A stretch of DNA of 64,000 nt from an uncultured Woeseia sp. (GCA_913031125.1 CAJWFK010000009.1:1-64000), one strand, 5' to 3'. Positions 54,687 to 63,637 are shown, numbered from the stretch's first letter. The notes: a model not told the origin generated them from the sequence alone. Numbers and translations are program-made.

Positions 54687-55676
54687 ATGGCAAGAAAAAA
54701 GCGTGAAATAGAAGCTTTTAGTCTCTCGTTCCTTGACTGTATTTGTTGTGGATTTGGAGCCATAGTGCTGTTACTTGTGCTCAGCAAGATCTATGAGCCG
54801 ATGATTCTGGAGAAAACAAACGAAGATTTGCAGCAACTCATAGCAAAATTACAGGAAGAGCTCTTTCAGATTCGTGGTGAGACGGACATCATAAATCAGC
54901 AGGTTGGACGAGTTCAGTTCGAAACTTCTGAGACGAAAATGCACCTTCGTACCGTGCAGGAAGAATTATCAACGATTCAAGGACAATATCAGCTGATTAA
55001 CACGGAAGATCCATTACTTAATCTCGATGAAGGTGACTTGCGTGCCGCACGACAAAGCCTGACTGAAGAAATGATGAATCTGCGGCCGTTTAGAAGAACT
55101 CCAGACGATGCAATTGGAGGCATACCTGTAGATAGCGAATACATTATCTTTGTAATCGACACGTCGGGGAGCATGCAGGCAAAGTGGGGTTGGGCAGAAC
55201 AAAAGCTTGCACAGGTTCTGAATGTGTATCCTCGGGTAAAGGGGCTACAGATTATGAATGATAATGGACGTTATATGTTTCAGCAGTATGGTGGCACTTG
55301 GATCGAGGACAGCCCACAGGTGAGGCAGGCTATAAAACAGCAGATGCGGCAATGGGCCCCATTTAGCGATTCGGATCCGTCAGATGGAATTCAGTATGCG
55401 ATTGAGACATTCTGGTCACCGGACAAAAAAATCAGTATCTATGTTCTTGGAGATGAATTCCAAGGTGGATCTATGGAATCTGTACTTCGTCAAATTGATA
55501 AAGTAAACATCGAAGATGAAAATGGCGACAGGCGCGTGCGCATCCATGCGATTGGCTTCCCATACAATTTTACCGGCACGCCGCCGACCAGTTCCCAACG
55601 TTTTGCTGGGTTAATGCGTGTATTAACAGAAAGAAATGGAGGTACTTTTGTAGCATTGACCGAAGCTAGTCGCTGA
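54687..55676 (+). CDS. Membrane-anchored vWA protein B, paralogue of A
   Basis: 329 residues, one base after the stop of vWA protein A. The same N-terminal helix motif FSLSFLDCICCGFGAIVL carries Asp17; a coiled coil (~40-105) and a vWA domain (~150-325) with D158-T-S160-G-S162 follow. Outside the anchor and metal site the two paralogues differ, so they are not a recent duplication and probably form a heteromer. Predicted periplasmic metal-dependent binding domain. Confidence 0.85.
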   Translation: MARKKREIEAFSLSFLDCICCGFGAIVLLLVLSKIYEPMILEKTNEDLQQLIAKLQEELFQIRGETDIINQQVGRVQFETSETKMHLRTVQEELSTIQGQYQLINTEDPLLNLDEGDLRAARQSLTEEMMNLRPFRRTPDDAIGGIPVDSEYIIFVIDTSGSMQAKWGWAEQKLAQVLNVYPRVKGLQIMNDNGRYMFQQYGGTWIEDSPQVRQAIKQQMRQWAPFSDSDPSDGIQYAIETFWSPDKKISIYVLGDEFQGGSMESVLRQIDKVNIEDENGDRRVRIHAIGFPYNFTGTPPTSSQRFAGLMRVLTERNGGTFVALTEASR

Positions 55677-55836
55677 AAAGATATCCATATCCGCTTCCTT
55701 AAAATTGATCTTGCCATTATTCAGCATAATTGATCGGCAGGCTGACATATTTTTGTCCACAATAAATCTTGTTTTCCTTATTTAATCCACTCTGAGCCAG
55801 ACCTTTGCGGGTCATTATTACTCGGAGGAATAAAAA

Positions 55837-56571
55837 ATGATGACGAAGTTTAGAAAAACCATTTTGTTTGGATTCTTTCTAGCGCTTGTTTCGGCGCCAG
55901 CCCTTGCTGATCAAGGGCCTTCAAAAGAAGAATCCATTGGCATAAGTATGGGTGCTGTGATTGGTGCTGCAGCTGGTGGTCCGGTAGGTGCGATTTTAGG
56001 GGCTGCTTTCGGTGCTAAATTTGGAGATGAGTTACATGAGCGTGATCTGCAAGTTCAATCACTAAACGTATCCTTGGTAAGCTCAAAAGAACGAATTGTG
56101 ACATTGCAACGCAATATTGTCGCACTTAGAGATGATCTTGAATCGAAGGGCCGCGAGTTAAATGATCTCCAAGAATTGGCACGTCCTGAGCTTCTGGCGC
56201 TTCTGGAGGCCGGTATAGAGATTGATCTTCTTTTTCGCACTGACGAGGATGTGTTATCGGATCCGACTGGTAGCAGACTGACTAAACTAGCCAATAGTTT
56301 GGTAAATAATCCAGATATTCAGATTCGTTTGGATGGTTATGCTGACGAACGTGGTGACGCTACCTATAACCAGGAATTATCGATCCGCCGGGCGACACAC
56401 GTTCGTGATGAATTAGTACTGGCTGGTGTTCCCTCTGCTCGGATCCATGTTAATGGCCATGGTGAATCCCCGGCAACTCAACCTACTGCCGATAGTTATG
56501 CTCTTGAGCGCCGAGTAAGTATGACCCTATATGTCAATATTTTGCCATCGTTTGCCGCTAATCCACGGTAA
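55837..56571 (+). CDS. OmpA-family peptidoglycan-binding protein with glycine zipper
   Basis: 244 residues: signal peptide 1-24, glycine-zipper membrane segment ~35-66 (GAVIGAAAGGPVGAILGAA), coiled coil ~68-115, OmpA_C domain ~125-235. The diaminopimelate-binding Asp and Arg positions fit GYADERGDATYN and LERRVSM. Anchors a complex to the cell wall. It is 160 bp after vWA protein B with its own strong ribosome site (GGAGGA), so may have a promoter of its own, but the intrinsic terminator that closes the cluster comes only after it. Confidence 0.88.
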   Translation: MMTKFRKTILFGFFLALVSAPALADQGPSKEESIGISMGAVIGAAAGGPVGAILGAAFGAKFGDELHERDLQVQSLNVSLVSSKERIVTLQRNIVALRDDLESKGRELNDLQELARPELLALLEAGIEIDLLFRTDEDVLSDPTGSRLTKLANSLVNNPDIQIRLDGYADERGDATYNQELSIRRATHVRDELVLAGVPSARIHVNGHGESPATQPTADSYALERRVSMTLYVNILPSFAANPR

Positions 56572-56615
56572 ACGCTGCTAACGATCCCCGAGACTCAACT
56601 ACGAGTCCCCGCTTG

Positions 56616-56654
56616 GCCGGCGCTTTGCTTTAATAGCTGCGCCGGCATTTTTTT
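56616..56654 (+). terminator. Intrinsic terminator closing the stator-like cluster
   Basis: Perfect 8-bp GC-rich stem GCCGGCGC (56616-56623) / GCGCCGGC (56639-56646), 15-base loop, then A and seven T (56648-56654). A smaller hairpin GACTC/GAGTC precedes it at 56592-56607. Lies 45 bp after the OmpA stop. Confidence 0.9.
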
Positions 56655-56713
56655 GCTACCTACCCAAACTGTAACTATAGTCCTGTACTTGTCCTTTAAG
56701 AAGTGAGTTGGTC

Positions 56714-57055
56714 ATGAGTAAATTGATTGATAGGGTATGTAAGCCGTGTGAAGGTGGCACAGAACCATTGGATGCTAGATCTACTAACGAATTTCTAGGT
56801 GAACTCCATCACGACTGGAACCTTGTGAACGATGGACATGCGATTGAGCGTGACTTTGCGTTTAAGGCATTTGCCCTGACGATTGCATTTGTCAATACGG
56901 TTGCCTTCGTTGCTACAAACGAAGGGCATCACCCTGAAGTGACTTTCAGCTATGGGTTTTGCCGGATCCGCTACTGGACAACCGCTATTGATGGCCTATC
57001 AGAGAACGATTTTATTTGTGCAGCGAAAATTGATGCGTTTGCCGAGAGTATGTGA
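56714..57055 (+). CDS. phhB: Pterin-4a-carbinolamine dehydratase
   Basis: 113-residue DCoH/PCD protein with the signature GHHPEV near residue 72 and an N-terminal DWNLVNDG block. Recycles the tetrahydropterin cofactor of aromatic amino acid hydroxylases. ATG 56714 chosen; the TTG at 56708 is upstream by two codons. No phhA is in the window. The dehydratase gene begins two bases after its stop. Confidence 0.92.
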   Translation: MSKLIDRVCKPCEGGTEPLDARSTNEFLGELHHDWNLVNDGHAIERDFAFKAFALTIAFVNTVAFVATNEGHHPEVTFSYGFCRIRYWTTAIDGLSENDFICAAKIDAFAESM

Positions 57056-57056
57056 G

Positions 57057-58028
57057 TTGGTTTATTTAAATGACATTATTGATGCAGCGAAAAGGTTAGC
57101 TCCTGTTATTGTCCGAACACCACTGATTTCATCACCATTTTTAGATGAATTAACAGGTGGAAAAATATTTTTGAAAGCAGAAAACCTGCAGCGCACTGGT
57201 TCATTCAAGATTCGTGGAGCATACAATCTGTTGAGTCAACTGACTCCAGAGCAATCAAAAAATGGGGCTGTTGCGTACTCCTCGGGTAATCATGCACAGG
57301 CGGTGGCAGCAGCTGGCGCTATGTTAGGAATCGAGACAACGATCGTTATGCCGCAGGATACGCCGCAGATAAAGATTACAAACACGAAAAATTTTGGAGG
57401 GCAGGTCGTACTTTACGATCGTTATACGCAGGATCGAGAGCAATTAGCAAAAGCAATAGCCGATGAGAAACGAGCTGTGATGGTTCCCCCATATAACCAT
57501 GAACAAATTATCGCTGGGCAAGGTACGGCTGGACTTGAGATTTCTGAGCAATGTGCAAAGCTAGGATTGTTACCTGACCATGTTCTAGTCTGCTGTAGTG
57601 GGGGTGGGTTGACGGCAGGCATTGGCACAGCTGTTCAGCATAAATATCCCGAAAGTAATATCTATGCTGTTGAACCAGAATGTTTCGATGATACAAAACG
57701 CTCGTTAATTTCAGGTAATTTTGAATCTAATGATCCTAACGCGCGCACGATATGTGACGCACTAATGAGTGCTCCGCCCGGGGAACTTACGTTCAAAATA
57801 AATAAGCGTTTGCTGACCGATGTGCTTTTGGTAAGTGATGATGAGGTCAAGGAGGCTATCCGATTTGCATTTCGTCATTTAAAGCTTGTGGTTGAACCTG
57901 GTGGTGCAGTGGCACTAGCGGCAGTCATTAATGGTCAAATTGATGCTCGCGACAAAGTTACAGTTGCTGTTTTAAGTGGTGGCAATATAGACGCTGCCCT
58001 ATTCGCCTCGATTCAACGAGGCGAATAG
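57057..58028 (+). CDS. PLP-dependent threonine/serine dehydratase
   Basis: 323 residues, fold type II. PLP lysine K51 in GSFKIRGAYN; phosphate loop CCSGGGLTAG; N-terminal LNDIIDAAKRLAPVIVRTPL. It lacks a C-terminal ACT regulatory domain, so it resembles catabolic threonine dehydratase or serine racemase, not biosynthetic IlvA. TTG 57057 has GAGAG at good distance; ATG 57033 is an alternative start overlapping phhB. The last codons form a perfect hairpin (see 57999-58028). Confidence 0.88.
   Translation: MVYLNDIIDAAKRLAPVIVRTPLISSPFLDELTGGKIFLKAENLQRTGSFKIRGAYNLLSQLTPEQSKNGAVAYSSGNHAQAVAAAGAMLGIETTIVMPQDTPQIKITNTKNFGGQVVLYDRYTQDREQLAKAIADEKRAVMVPPYNHEQIIAGQGTAGLEISEQCAKLGLLPDHVLVCCSGGGLTAGIGTAVQHKYPESNIYAVEPECFDDTKRSLISGNFESNDPNARTICDALMSAPPGELTFKINKRLLTDVLLVSDDEVKEAIRFAFRHLKLVVEPGGAVALAAVINGQIDARDKVTVAVLSGGNIDAALFASIQRGE
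57999..58028. other. Perfect 12-bp hairpin ending at a stop codon
   Basis: CTATTCGCCTCG (57999-58010) and CGAGGCGAATAG (58017-58028) are exact reverse complements around ATTCAA, and the right arm ends with the TAG of the dehydratase gene. No T-run on either side, so this is not a standard intrinsic terminator, but it lies between convergent genes and could act as a two-way transcription barrier or RNA stabiliser. Confidence 0.6.
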
Positions 58029-58063
58029 GTGTATAGGGTCTAATGTCTTCTAATTAGATTATG

Positions 58064-58855
58064 CTAACTTGCCGGTTTACGGAATTTGAGTACAAAGCGG
58101 TCAGTATTGCCACGTATGCCTTCGGAGAAAACACCCTGTGTCCGATCATCATTAGGGTTGGCAAGCATATCCCCTTGATCCTCAAGCACAAACCCTGCGG
58201 CAGTCACTATGTCTATAGCCAGGTTTTTGTCGATGCGATGCAGTGATTCATTGTCTCCCTCTGGGTTGCCCGCGTGCTCAATAATAGCAAGAACACCCCC
58301 CGGTTTGAGGACGGTGAATACAGCTGAAGCAAATGACCCACCAGCAGACTCCATGTAGTGGACGTCATGTATATTGAGAGCTGACCAGGCCGCATCATAC
58401 TGGGCACCGCTTTCAGCAAGTTCGTCCCAGGTTGAATCAAGTCTCGTAACGTTTGTTAGACCATGATTGTCAATGCGCTCTTGCAGGACGTCACCTAATG
58501 TTCCGTTTCGGAATGCAAGCATGAATGGTGGGTTTTGAGCGGCTACGCTTCCCTCCGAGCCTACTGCGATTGAAAGGACTTCGGAATACCAGCCTGTGGC
58601 CGCCAATAGGTCGATGACATCCATTCCTGGCTCAATACCTGTAAAGGAAATGACTTCGGCAGGTTTACGACCAGCATCACGAGTACGATCTTCTTCCGTT
58701 CGCAGATCACTCGCTAGCAAGGAAGCGAGGTCGGGTGGGGCAGCCTCAACCGTTGCCGATTTTTCAGGAGCAGCCGTTGGCATCTCTGATTGGCCGCAGC
58801 CTATTAAAAGCAACATGGAAGCCATGCCGAGAATTACTAGTTTTCGATCGTTCAT
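58064..58855 (-). CDS. Lipoprotein with class I methyltransferase-like domain
   Basis: 263 residues from ATG 58855, which has GGAG nine bases upstream; the further ATG at 58879 lacks one. Signal with lipobox LIGC and Cys20, so export and lipidation are predicted. The body (~60-255) has a Rossmann methyltransferase layout: DVIDLLAATGWYSEVL as motif I, VLKPGGVLAIIEH as the post-motif strand. SAM is not expected in the periplasm, so either the signal is misleading or the domain has another role. Convergent with the dehydratase. Confidence 0.75.
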   Translation of the reverse strand: MNDRKLVILGMASMLLLIGCGQSEMPTAAPEKSATVEAAPPDLASLLASDLRTEEDRTRDAGRKPAEVISFTGIEPGMDVIDLLAATGWYSEVLSIAVGSEGSVAAQNPPFMLAFRNGTLGDVLQERIDNHGLTNVTRLDSTWDELAESGAQYDAAWSALNIHDVHYMESAGGSFASAVFTVLKPGGVLAIIEHAGNPEGDNESLHRIDKNLAIDIVTAAGFVLEDQGDMLANPNDDRTQGVFSEGIRGNTDRFVLKFRKPAS

Positions 58856-58951
58856 GTGTCTTCTCTCCAGAAAAAACATTGGGTTTGCATATGCTTAGTA
58901 GCATACTGGGGTTTGATGTATGCAACAATGGGCAACCTGCAATATTTAGTA

Positions 58952-59365
58952 CTATTCAGGGTACTCCGACCAAGTTGGAATATCGTCAAGGGTGCATGAC
59001 CAGTCGGTTTTTGAGGTATAAAAAATCCGGTCAGTTGGTGGAAGTGGCAATTGGCTATCCAGCGAGCCAGCAGGAATAACAGCGATACTCATATTGGGTG
59101 CAAGTCTCGGCATTGGGCTACCGCACTTAGAACAAAATACCGTGCGAAATCTTTCAGCATCAGGCACCTTAAAGCTGGATAATAGTTGCTCGCCTTCTTC
59201 CCACGTTACGGAATCTGGTTTAAGAAGTATATTGCTGGCATGCCCTGTACCACTAGATTTTCTGCAACGCATGCAGTAACAGTGAAAAAACTTACGGGGT
59301 TCACCAGTTATTGTGTAGCTGATTGAGCCACAGATACAACTGCCACTAAATTTTGCCATAGCCAT
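58952..59365 (-). CDS. GFA-family (glutathione-dependent formaldehyde-activating-like) protein
   Basis: 137 residues with the Mss4-like zinc pattern: CICG near 10, CYCMRC near 29, CSKCG near 78. Despite the family name most members have no demonstrated activity. ATG 59365 preceded by AGGAAGGG. 35 bp upstream of the end of ilvB on the same strand, so possibly read through from it. Confidence 0.88.
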   Translation of the reverse strand: MAMAKFSGSCICGSISYTITGEPRKFFHCYCMRCRKSSGTGHASNILLKPDSVTWEEGEQLLSSFKVPDAERFRTVFCSKCGSPMPRLAPNMSIAVIPAGSLDSQLPLPPTDRIFYTSKTDWSCTLDDIPTWSEYPE

Positions 59366-59400
59366 ATCCCTTCCTTTCAGTCAGCGTATGAAAATGCGAC

Positions 59401-61251
59401 TTAAAACATTTCGTTCGGGTCGGGTTGCTTGTCAGTTACTTTTTGTCGGCCGACTATATGATCGCCAGTAATCATTTTGGCATAACTGAGACCAGGACCA
59501 ACCATTGGGTAGACACCTGCATCAGGATCAATAACGACCTCCAAAAATGCTGGACCAGCATAATTGATGAACTCAGTGATGACTTTTCTGAGGTCCTTTT
59601 TACAGTCCAACCTTTTCGCAAATTTAAAGCCATCTGCTTCTGCCGTCTTTACGAAATCCTTGTTATGCAATGATTTATCGCTTCCCGACATTCGTCCCTG
59701 ATAAAAGAGTTTTTGCCACTGACGCACCATTCCATCACCATAATTATTAAAGACTACGACTTTAACCGGTAATCCATAGGTTGTTGCTGTCTCGAGTTCG
59801 CCGATGTTCATGCGCATGCTTCCATCTCCATCAATATCAATGACGAGGCGATCCGGGTGCGCAAATTGTGCTCCGATAGCCGCCGGCAATCCGAAACCCA
59901 TGGTTCCCATACTGCCTGAGGTTAGCCAGAGCCTGGGCTCCCTGAAGTCGAAATATTGGGCTGCCCACATTTGGTGCTGGCCGACCCCTGTTGAGATTAA
60001 TGCTTTACCTCCTGTTAGGAGGTTGATTTCTTCAATTACTGCGTAAGGCTGAATGAGATCGCTCGTTCGATCATAGTTCATACGGTGGATATCTTTGAGT
60101 GCAGCTATTTCTGTATGCCATTTACCGAAGTCTTTAGCGAACTTGACCTTTTTCCCATAGGTCAGCAGATCGGCCAGGTCTCGGTCGAGCAAGCCGATAT
60201 GGTGCCAACTTGCATTTTTGACTTTGGAAATTTCTGATACATCAACGTCGAAGTGAGCTATGTTCTTAGCATTAGGTGCAAATTTCGGTGGATCTCCGGC
60301 TACTCTGTCGTCAAAGCGGGCTCCTACAGCAATTAAAAAATCACAATCTTCGACTGCATAATTTGCAAATGCTGTCCCATGCATACCTAGCATGTGGAGG
60401 GACAGGGGCTCCTTAGTGTCGGCGGCACCAAGTGCCATAAGCGTCGTTGTTACTGGAATACCGAAGTGGTGTGCTAGTTCCCGCATGGGCTCTGCAGCAT
60501 TTGCATTAATTACGCCACCACCCGCGTATATGAGTGGCCGCTCTGATTGTGCCAGCATGTCATAGAACCGCTGGCAGTCTTCATCGCCGAGTCTGTTACT
60601 GACGACAGCTTGAAGTCTACTCCGGTACCCATGCAATGCTAGAGTGCCGGCTCCCACAAATTCTGCTTCCTGATTTTGTATATCTTTGGGAATATCTATA
60701 ACAACAGGGCCGGGGCGCCCGGTTCGAGCTATTTCAAAGGCTGTTCGGACGGTGGCTTCTAATTCTGCCGTTTCTGTAACGAGCAGCACATGTTTAGCCA
60801 CCGCACCCATAATGGCGCTAACTGGCGCCTCTTGGAATGCATCAGTGCCAATAGCATTTGTAGGCACCTGGCCACAAATTACGACAATTGGAATTGAATC
60901 CGCCATACAGTCACGAACAGGCGTTACTGTATTTGTTGCCCCTGGGCCGGAAGTCACCATGACAACTCCGACTTCTCCGCTTGCCCGGGCATATCCGGCA
61001 GCCATAAAACCTGCGCCTTGCTCATTAGCGGGGACAATTAGGGCTAATGGTGAGTTTTGGCCGTCTTTCTGATGTTGGTGGTTATAACGAAAAACTGCGT
61101 CATAAGTAGGTAATATTGCGCCTCCAGAGTATCCAAATATAGTGTCAATATGCTCATCGGCTAAAACTTGTACAACAATGTCGGCACCTGTCATAGACAC
61201 ACCCGACAGGGGATGATTAGTTGTTGCGTTTGAGACTTCGTGTACAGACAT
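59401..61251 (-). CDS. ilvB: Acetolactate synthase large subunit
   Basis: 616-residue thiamine-diphosphate enzyme for branched-chain amino acid synthesis. Activating Glu is E77 in NEQGAGF; GDGSMRMNIGEL is the Mg/thiamine-diphosphate motif; GARFDDRVAGDP the FAD region. Makes acetolactate and acetohydroxybutyrate. Its regulatory subunit is encoded divergently at 61419, not downstream as in most bacteria. Confidence 0.95.
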   Translation of the reverse strand: MSVHEVSNATTNHPLSGVSMTGADIVVQVLADEHIDTIFGYSGGAILPTYDAVFRYNHQHQKDGQNSPLALIVPANEQGAGFMAAGYARASGEVGVVMVTSGPGATNTVTPVRDCMADSIPIVVICGQVPTNAIGTDAFQEAPVSAIMGAVAKHVLLVTETAELEATVRTAFEIARTGRPGPVVIDIPKDIQNQEAEFVGAGTLALHGYRSRLQAVVSNRLGDEDCQRFYDMLAQSERPLIYAGGGVINANAAEPMRELAHHFGIPVTTTLMALGAADTKEPLSLHMLGMHGTAFANYAVEDCDFLIAVGARFDDRVAGDPPKFAPNAKNIAHFDVDVSEISKVKNASWHHIGLLDRDLADLLTYGKKVKFAKDFGKWHTEIAALKDIHRMNYDRTSDLIQPYAVIEEINLLTGGKALISTGVGQHQMWAAQYFDFREPRLWLTSGSMGTMGFGLPAAIGAQFAHPDRLVIDIDGDGSMRMNIGELETATTYGLPVKVVVFNNYGDGMVRQWQKLFYQGRMSGSDKSLHNKDFVKTAEADGFKFAKRLDCKKDLRKVITEFINYAGPAFLEVVIDPDAGVYPMVGPGLSYAKMITGDHIVGRQKVTDKQPDPNEMF

Positions 61252-61418
61252 ATGTGGAAATTGGATTTAGGTGTTAGGGCTATTTTTATTGTAGAGAGTT
61301 TTTACTAATTTCTAGTGCATTGCAATACTCGACCAACTAAGCCAACATCGGATGCGTGGAAGGCCAATACTAGTTTTATAAAATATCTGACCCATTGATA
61401 CTGAATTTAGGGCTAAAA

Positions 61419-61940
61419 ATGCGACACGTAATATCTGTTCTGCTGCAAAATGAAGTTGGTGCATTGACTCGTATGACCGGTCTTTTTTCAACTCGCGGCT
61501 ACAATATTGAGACTTTAAATGTGGCACCGACAGATGATCCGCTCGTTTCCCGAGTTACACTCGTAGTGGATGCATCAGATGCGGCAATTGCTCAACTGAA
61601 TACCCAACTCGCGAAACTGGTCGACGTAGTTAATATTCATGATATGACGCTAGGCGAACATTTCGAATACGAAATGGTAATTGTAAAAATAAAGCTCAAA
61701 GCTGACGATTATCAAAAAGTTACGAAATTAGCTAAAACCTTTGGCGCGACGGTTCTTGATGATTCTCTGGTCAGTTTTACTATCGAGCTAGCTGGTAAAG
61801 CTATAGAAGTTGACCAATTTGTCTCAACTATTGCGGCAATTGGTGAATTATCGGCGGTAGCAAGGAGTGGCAGCGTAGCGGTGTCCAAGGGTGAGATAGC
61901 CCTTTCATCATATGCAACACACCATAAGCTTACTGGTTAG
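61419..61940 (+). CDS. ilvH: Acetolactate synthase small (regulatory) subunit
   Basis: 173 residues with an N-terminal ACT domain (LLQNEVGALTRMTGLF, RGYNIETLNVAPTDD) that binds valine for feedback control, and the usual C-terminal half. ATG 61419 chosen since family proteins start MRHVISVL; the TTG at 61395 is eight codons further up. Divergent from ilvB across 167 bp, which must hold promoters for both. Confidence 0.95.
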   Translation: MRHVISVLLQNEVGALTRMTGLFSTRGYNIETLNVAPTDDPLVSRVTLVVDASDAAIAQLNTQLAKLVDVVNIHDMTLGEHFEYEMVIVKIKLKADDYQKVTKLAKTFGATVLDDSLVSFTIELAGKAIEVDQFVSTIAAIGELSAVARSGSVAVSKGEIALSSYATHHKLTG

Positions 61941-61969
61941 GGCGGTCCCGGTATAAGAAGGTCTATTAT

Positions 61970-62218
61970 TTAGCGAGATATTCTTTTGAGTATATGAGTT
62001 GGGCTGTCAGTATTTCGGTAATATCCGTGTCTTTCTGACATCTGCTTGAATGCGTCGTCTCGTTCCGATTCGGTCGTATACCAGTGTGTGGTTTCCCACT
62101 CTTCACCAATGAGCTTAGTGAAGGTGTCATCAGCTGCAAGGTTAACTTGTATGCCAAAAACTTTTTCGCTACCGGCTTTTTCTTTTCTAACTAAATTGTG
62201 TTTATGGTAATAGCTCAT
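61970..62218 (-). CDS. Small conserved-looking protein, unknown function
   Basis: 82 residues from ATG 62218, preceded by AGGA; the ATG at 62242 would add eight residues. Hydrophilic, no signal or helix; contains KLIGEEWETTHWYTTES and HGYYRNTDSP. Looks like a genuine small cytosolic protein from its ribosome site and isolated position. No family recognised. Confidence 0.6.
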   Translation of the reverse strand: MSYYHKHNLVRKEKAGSEKVFGIQVNLAADDTFTKLIGEEWETTHWYTTESERDDAFKQMSERHGYYRNTDSPTHILKRISR

Positions 62219-62311
62219 GTGTTGTCCTGAGTATGTCTCCACTTATGGATATATAGTGGTCTGTTGAATAATGTCTGCACTATAACAGTCACTTGCGGCG
62301 CCATTAAGTCT

Positions 62312-63637
62312 CTAATTATTAAAGGGTCTCTTTAACCATTTTTGAGATTGCACTAGGAATGATGGCATTGCCGAGTAAATACAGATCGCAACCACGGCAT
62401 TCAATGTGCCAAAAGTCAAAAACATCTGAGGAACCGACATATCCATGGCAAGAAGAATAAGTGCGATCATTGCTGCGCTAACGACGAATAGTGAATTGAA
62501 GATATTGTTTGCTGCGATCACCCGAGAAAGATGTTCGCGGGTCGCATTGGCTTGAACTAAAGCATAGAGAGGAACGCTGTATATCCCAGCAAATGCACCT
62601 ATAAGTATTATATCCAAAAGAATTCTTATGCTACCCGGACGTGTTACAAATTCAGCTGTTGTTGATACTGCAGTGGGGTGTATCGTGGGCTGTGCAAGCC
62701 ACAAATCGATTGTGAACAGGGTAATGCCTAGAGAGCCCAATGGCACTAGTCCGATTTCGATGCGTCTTCCCGATAGACGTTCACATAATAGTGATCCGAT
62801 ACCTATGCCAATGGCAAAGGCGACTAATAGGACTGTTGTTACTTCCTCATTACCGTTTAAGATAGTTAGTGTGTAGGCAGGAACTTGCAGTGTCATTGCA
62901 GAGCCAAAAAACCAAAACCATGAGATACCAAGTATCGAAATAAAAATACGGCGATCTGCCCTAGCGAAACCAACTATCCGTTGAGTTTCTTTCCAGCTAT
63001 TCCATCCGAGGACCAGTTCTGGTGCTACCGCTGGTGTGTTAGGAATCGCTCTGCTTGATAGGTAACCAAGCACGGCAGTGCTAAGGAGACACGCAGATAA
63101 AACGTATTGATTAGTCGGGTCTATTGCAACGGAAAGGCCACCGACAATAAGACCAAATATAATTGCGATATAAGTGCCTGATTCGACTAGTGCATTTCCA
63201 CCGATCAATTCTTCTGTGGCTAGTTTTTGAGGTAGGTACGCATACTTTACCGGGCCGAATAGGGTTGACTGACAACCCATAAGGAAAAGCACTAAAAATA
63301 GTACTGCGTACATATGCTTAATGAAGGCAAATACTGCTAAGGTCATTAAGCAGATCTCGATAACTTTAACGGAACGCATTAGTCTAGATTTTTCGTATTT
63401 GTCCGCAAGTTGTCCCGCATTAGCCGAGAAGAGGAAATAAGGAAGCATGAACAGTGCTCCCGCAATATTTGCCAGCTGGCCCGGATCAAGTCCGAATACT
63501 TTTATACCTTGGAAAGTGATGACAATAATTAGTCCATTACGAAAGACGTTATCGTTAAAAGCTCCAAGAAATTGGGTTGCAAAAAACGGCGCAAAGCGGC
63601 GCTCAGTTAAAAGTGAAAATTGGTTGGAGTTTGACAC
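62312..63637 (-). CDS. LplT-like MFS transporter
   Basis: 441 residues, ~12 helices. The opening RFAPFFATQFLGAFNDNVFRNGL is characteristic of the lysophospholipid transporter/LplT group that flips lysophospholipid inward for re-acylation. Usually next to or fused with an acyltransferase (Aas/PlsC); none is adjacent on either side here. Confidence 0.85.
   Translation of the reverse strand: MSNSNQFSLLTERRFAPFFATQFLGAFNDNVFRNGLIIVITFQGIKVFGLDPGQLANIAGALFMLPYFLFSANAGQLADKYEKSRLMRSVKVIEICLMTLAVFAFIKHMYAVLFLVLFLMGCQSTLFGPVKYAYLPQKLATEELIGGNALVESGTYIAIIFGLIVGGLSVAIDPTNQYVLSACLLSTAVLGYLSSRAIPNTPAVAPELVLGWNSWKETQRIVGFARADRRIFISILGISWFWFFGSAMTLQVPAYTLTILNGNEEVTTVLLVAFAIGIGIGSLLCERLSGRRIEIGLVPLGSLGITLFTIDLWLAQPTIHPTAVSTTAEFVTRPGSIRILLDIILIGAFAGIYSVPLYALVQANATREHLSRVIAANNIFNSLFVVSAAMIALILLAMDMSVPQMFLTFGTLNAVVAICIYSAMPSFLVQSQKWLKRPFNN

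Noticed and set aside
44028-56571. Zorya or another known anti-phage system
   Set aside because: It has a MotA/ExbB-like and an OmpA-like gene, but no helicase or nuclease gene and no ZorB-like fused protein; the kinase, FHA, PEGA and vWA genes do not fit.
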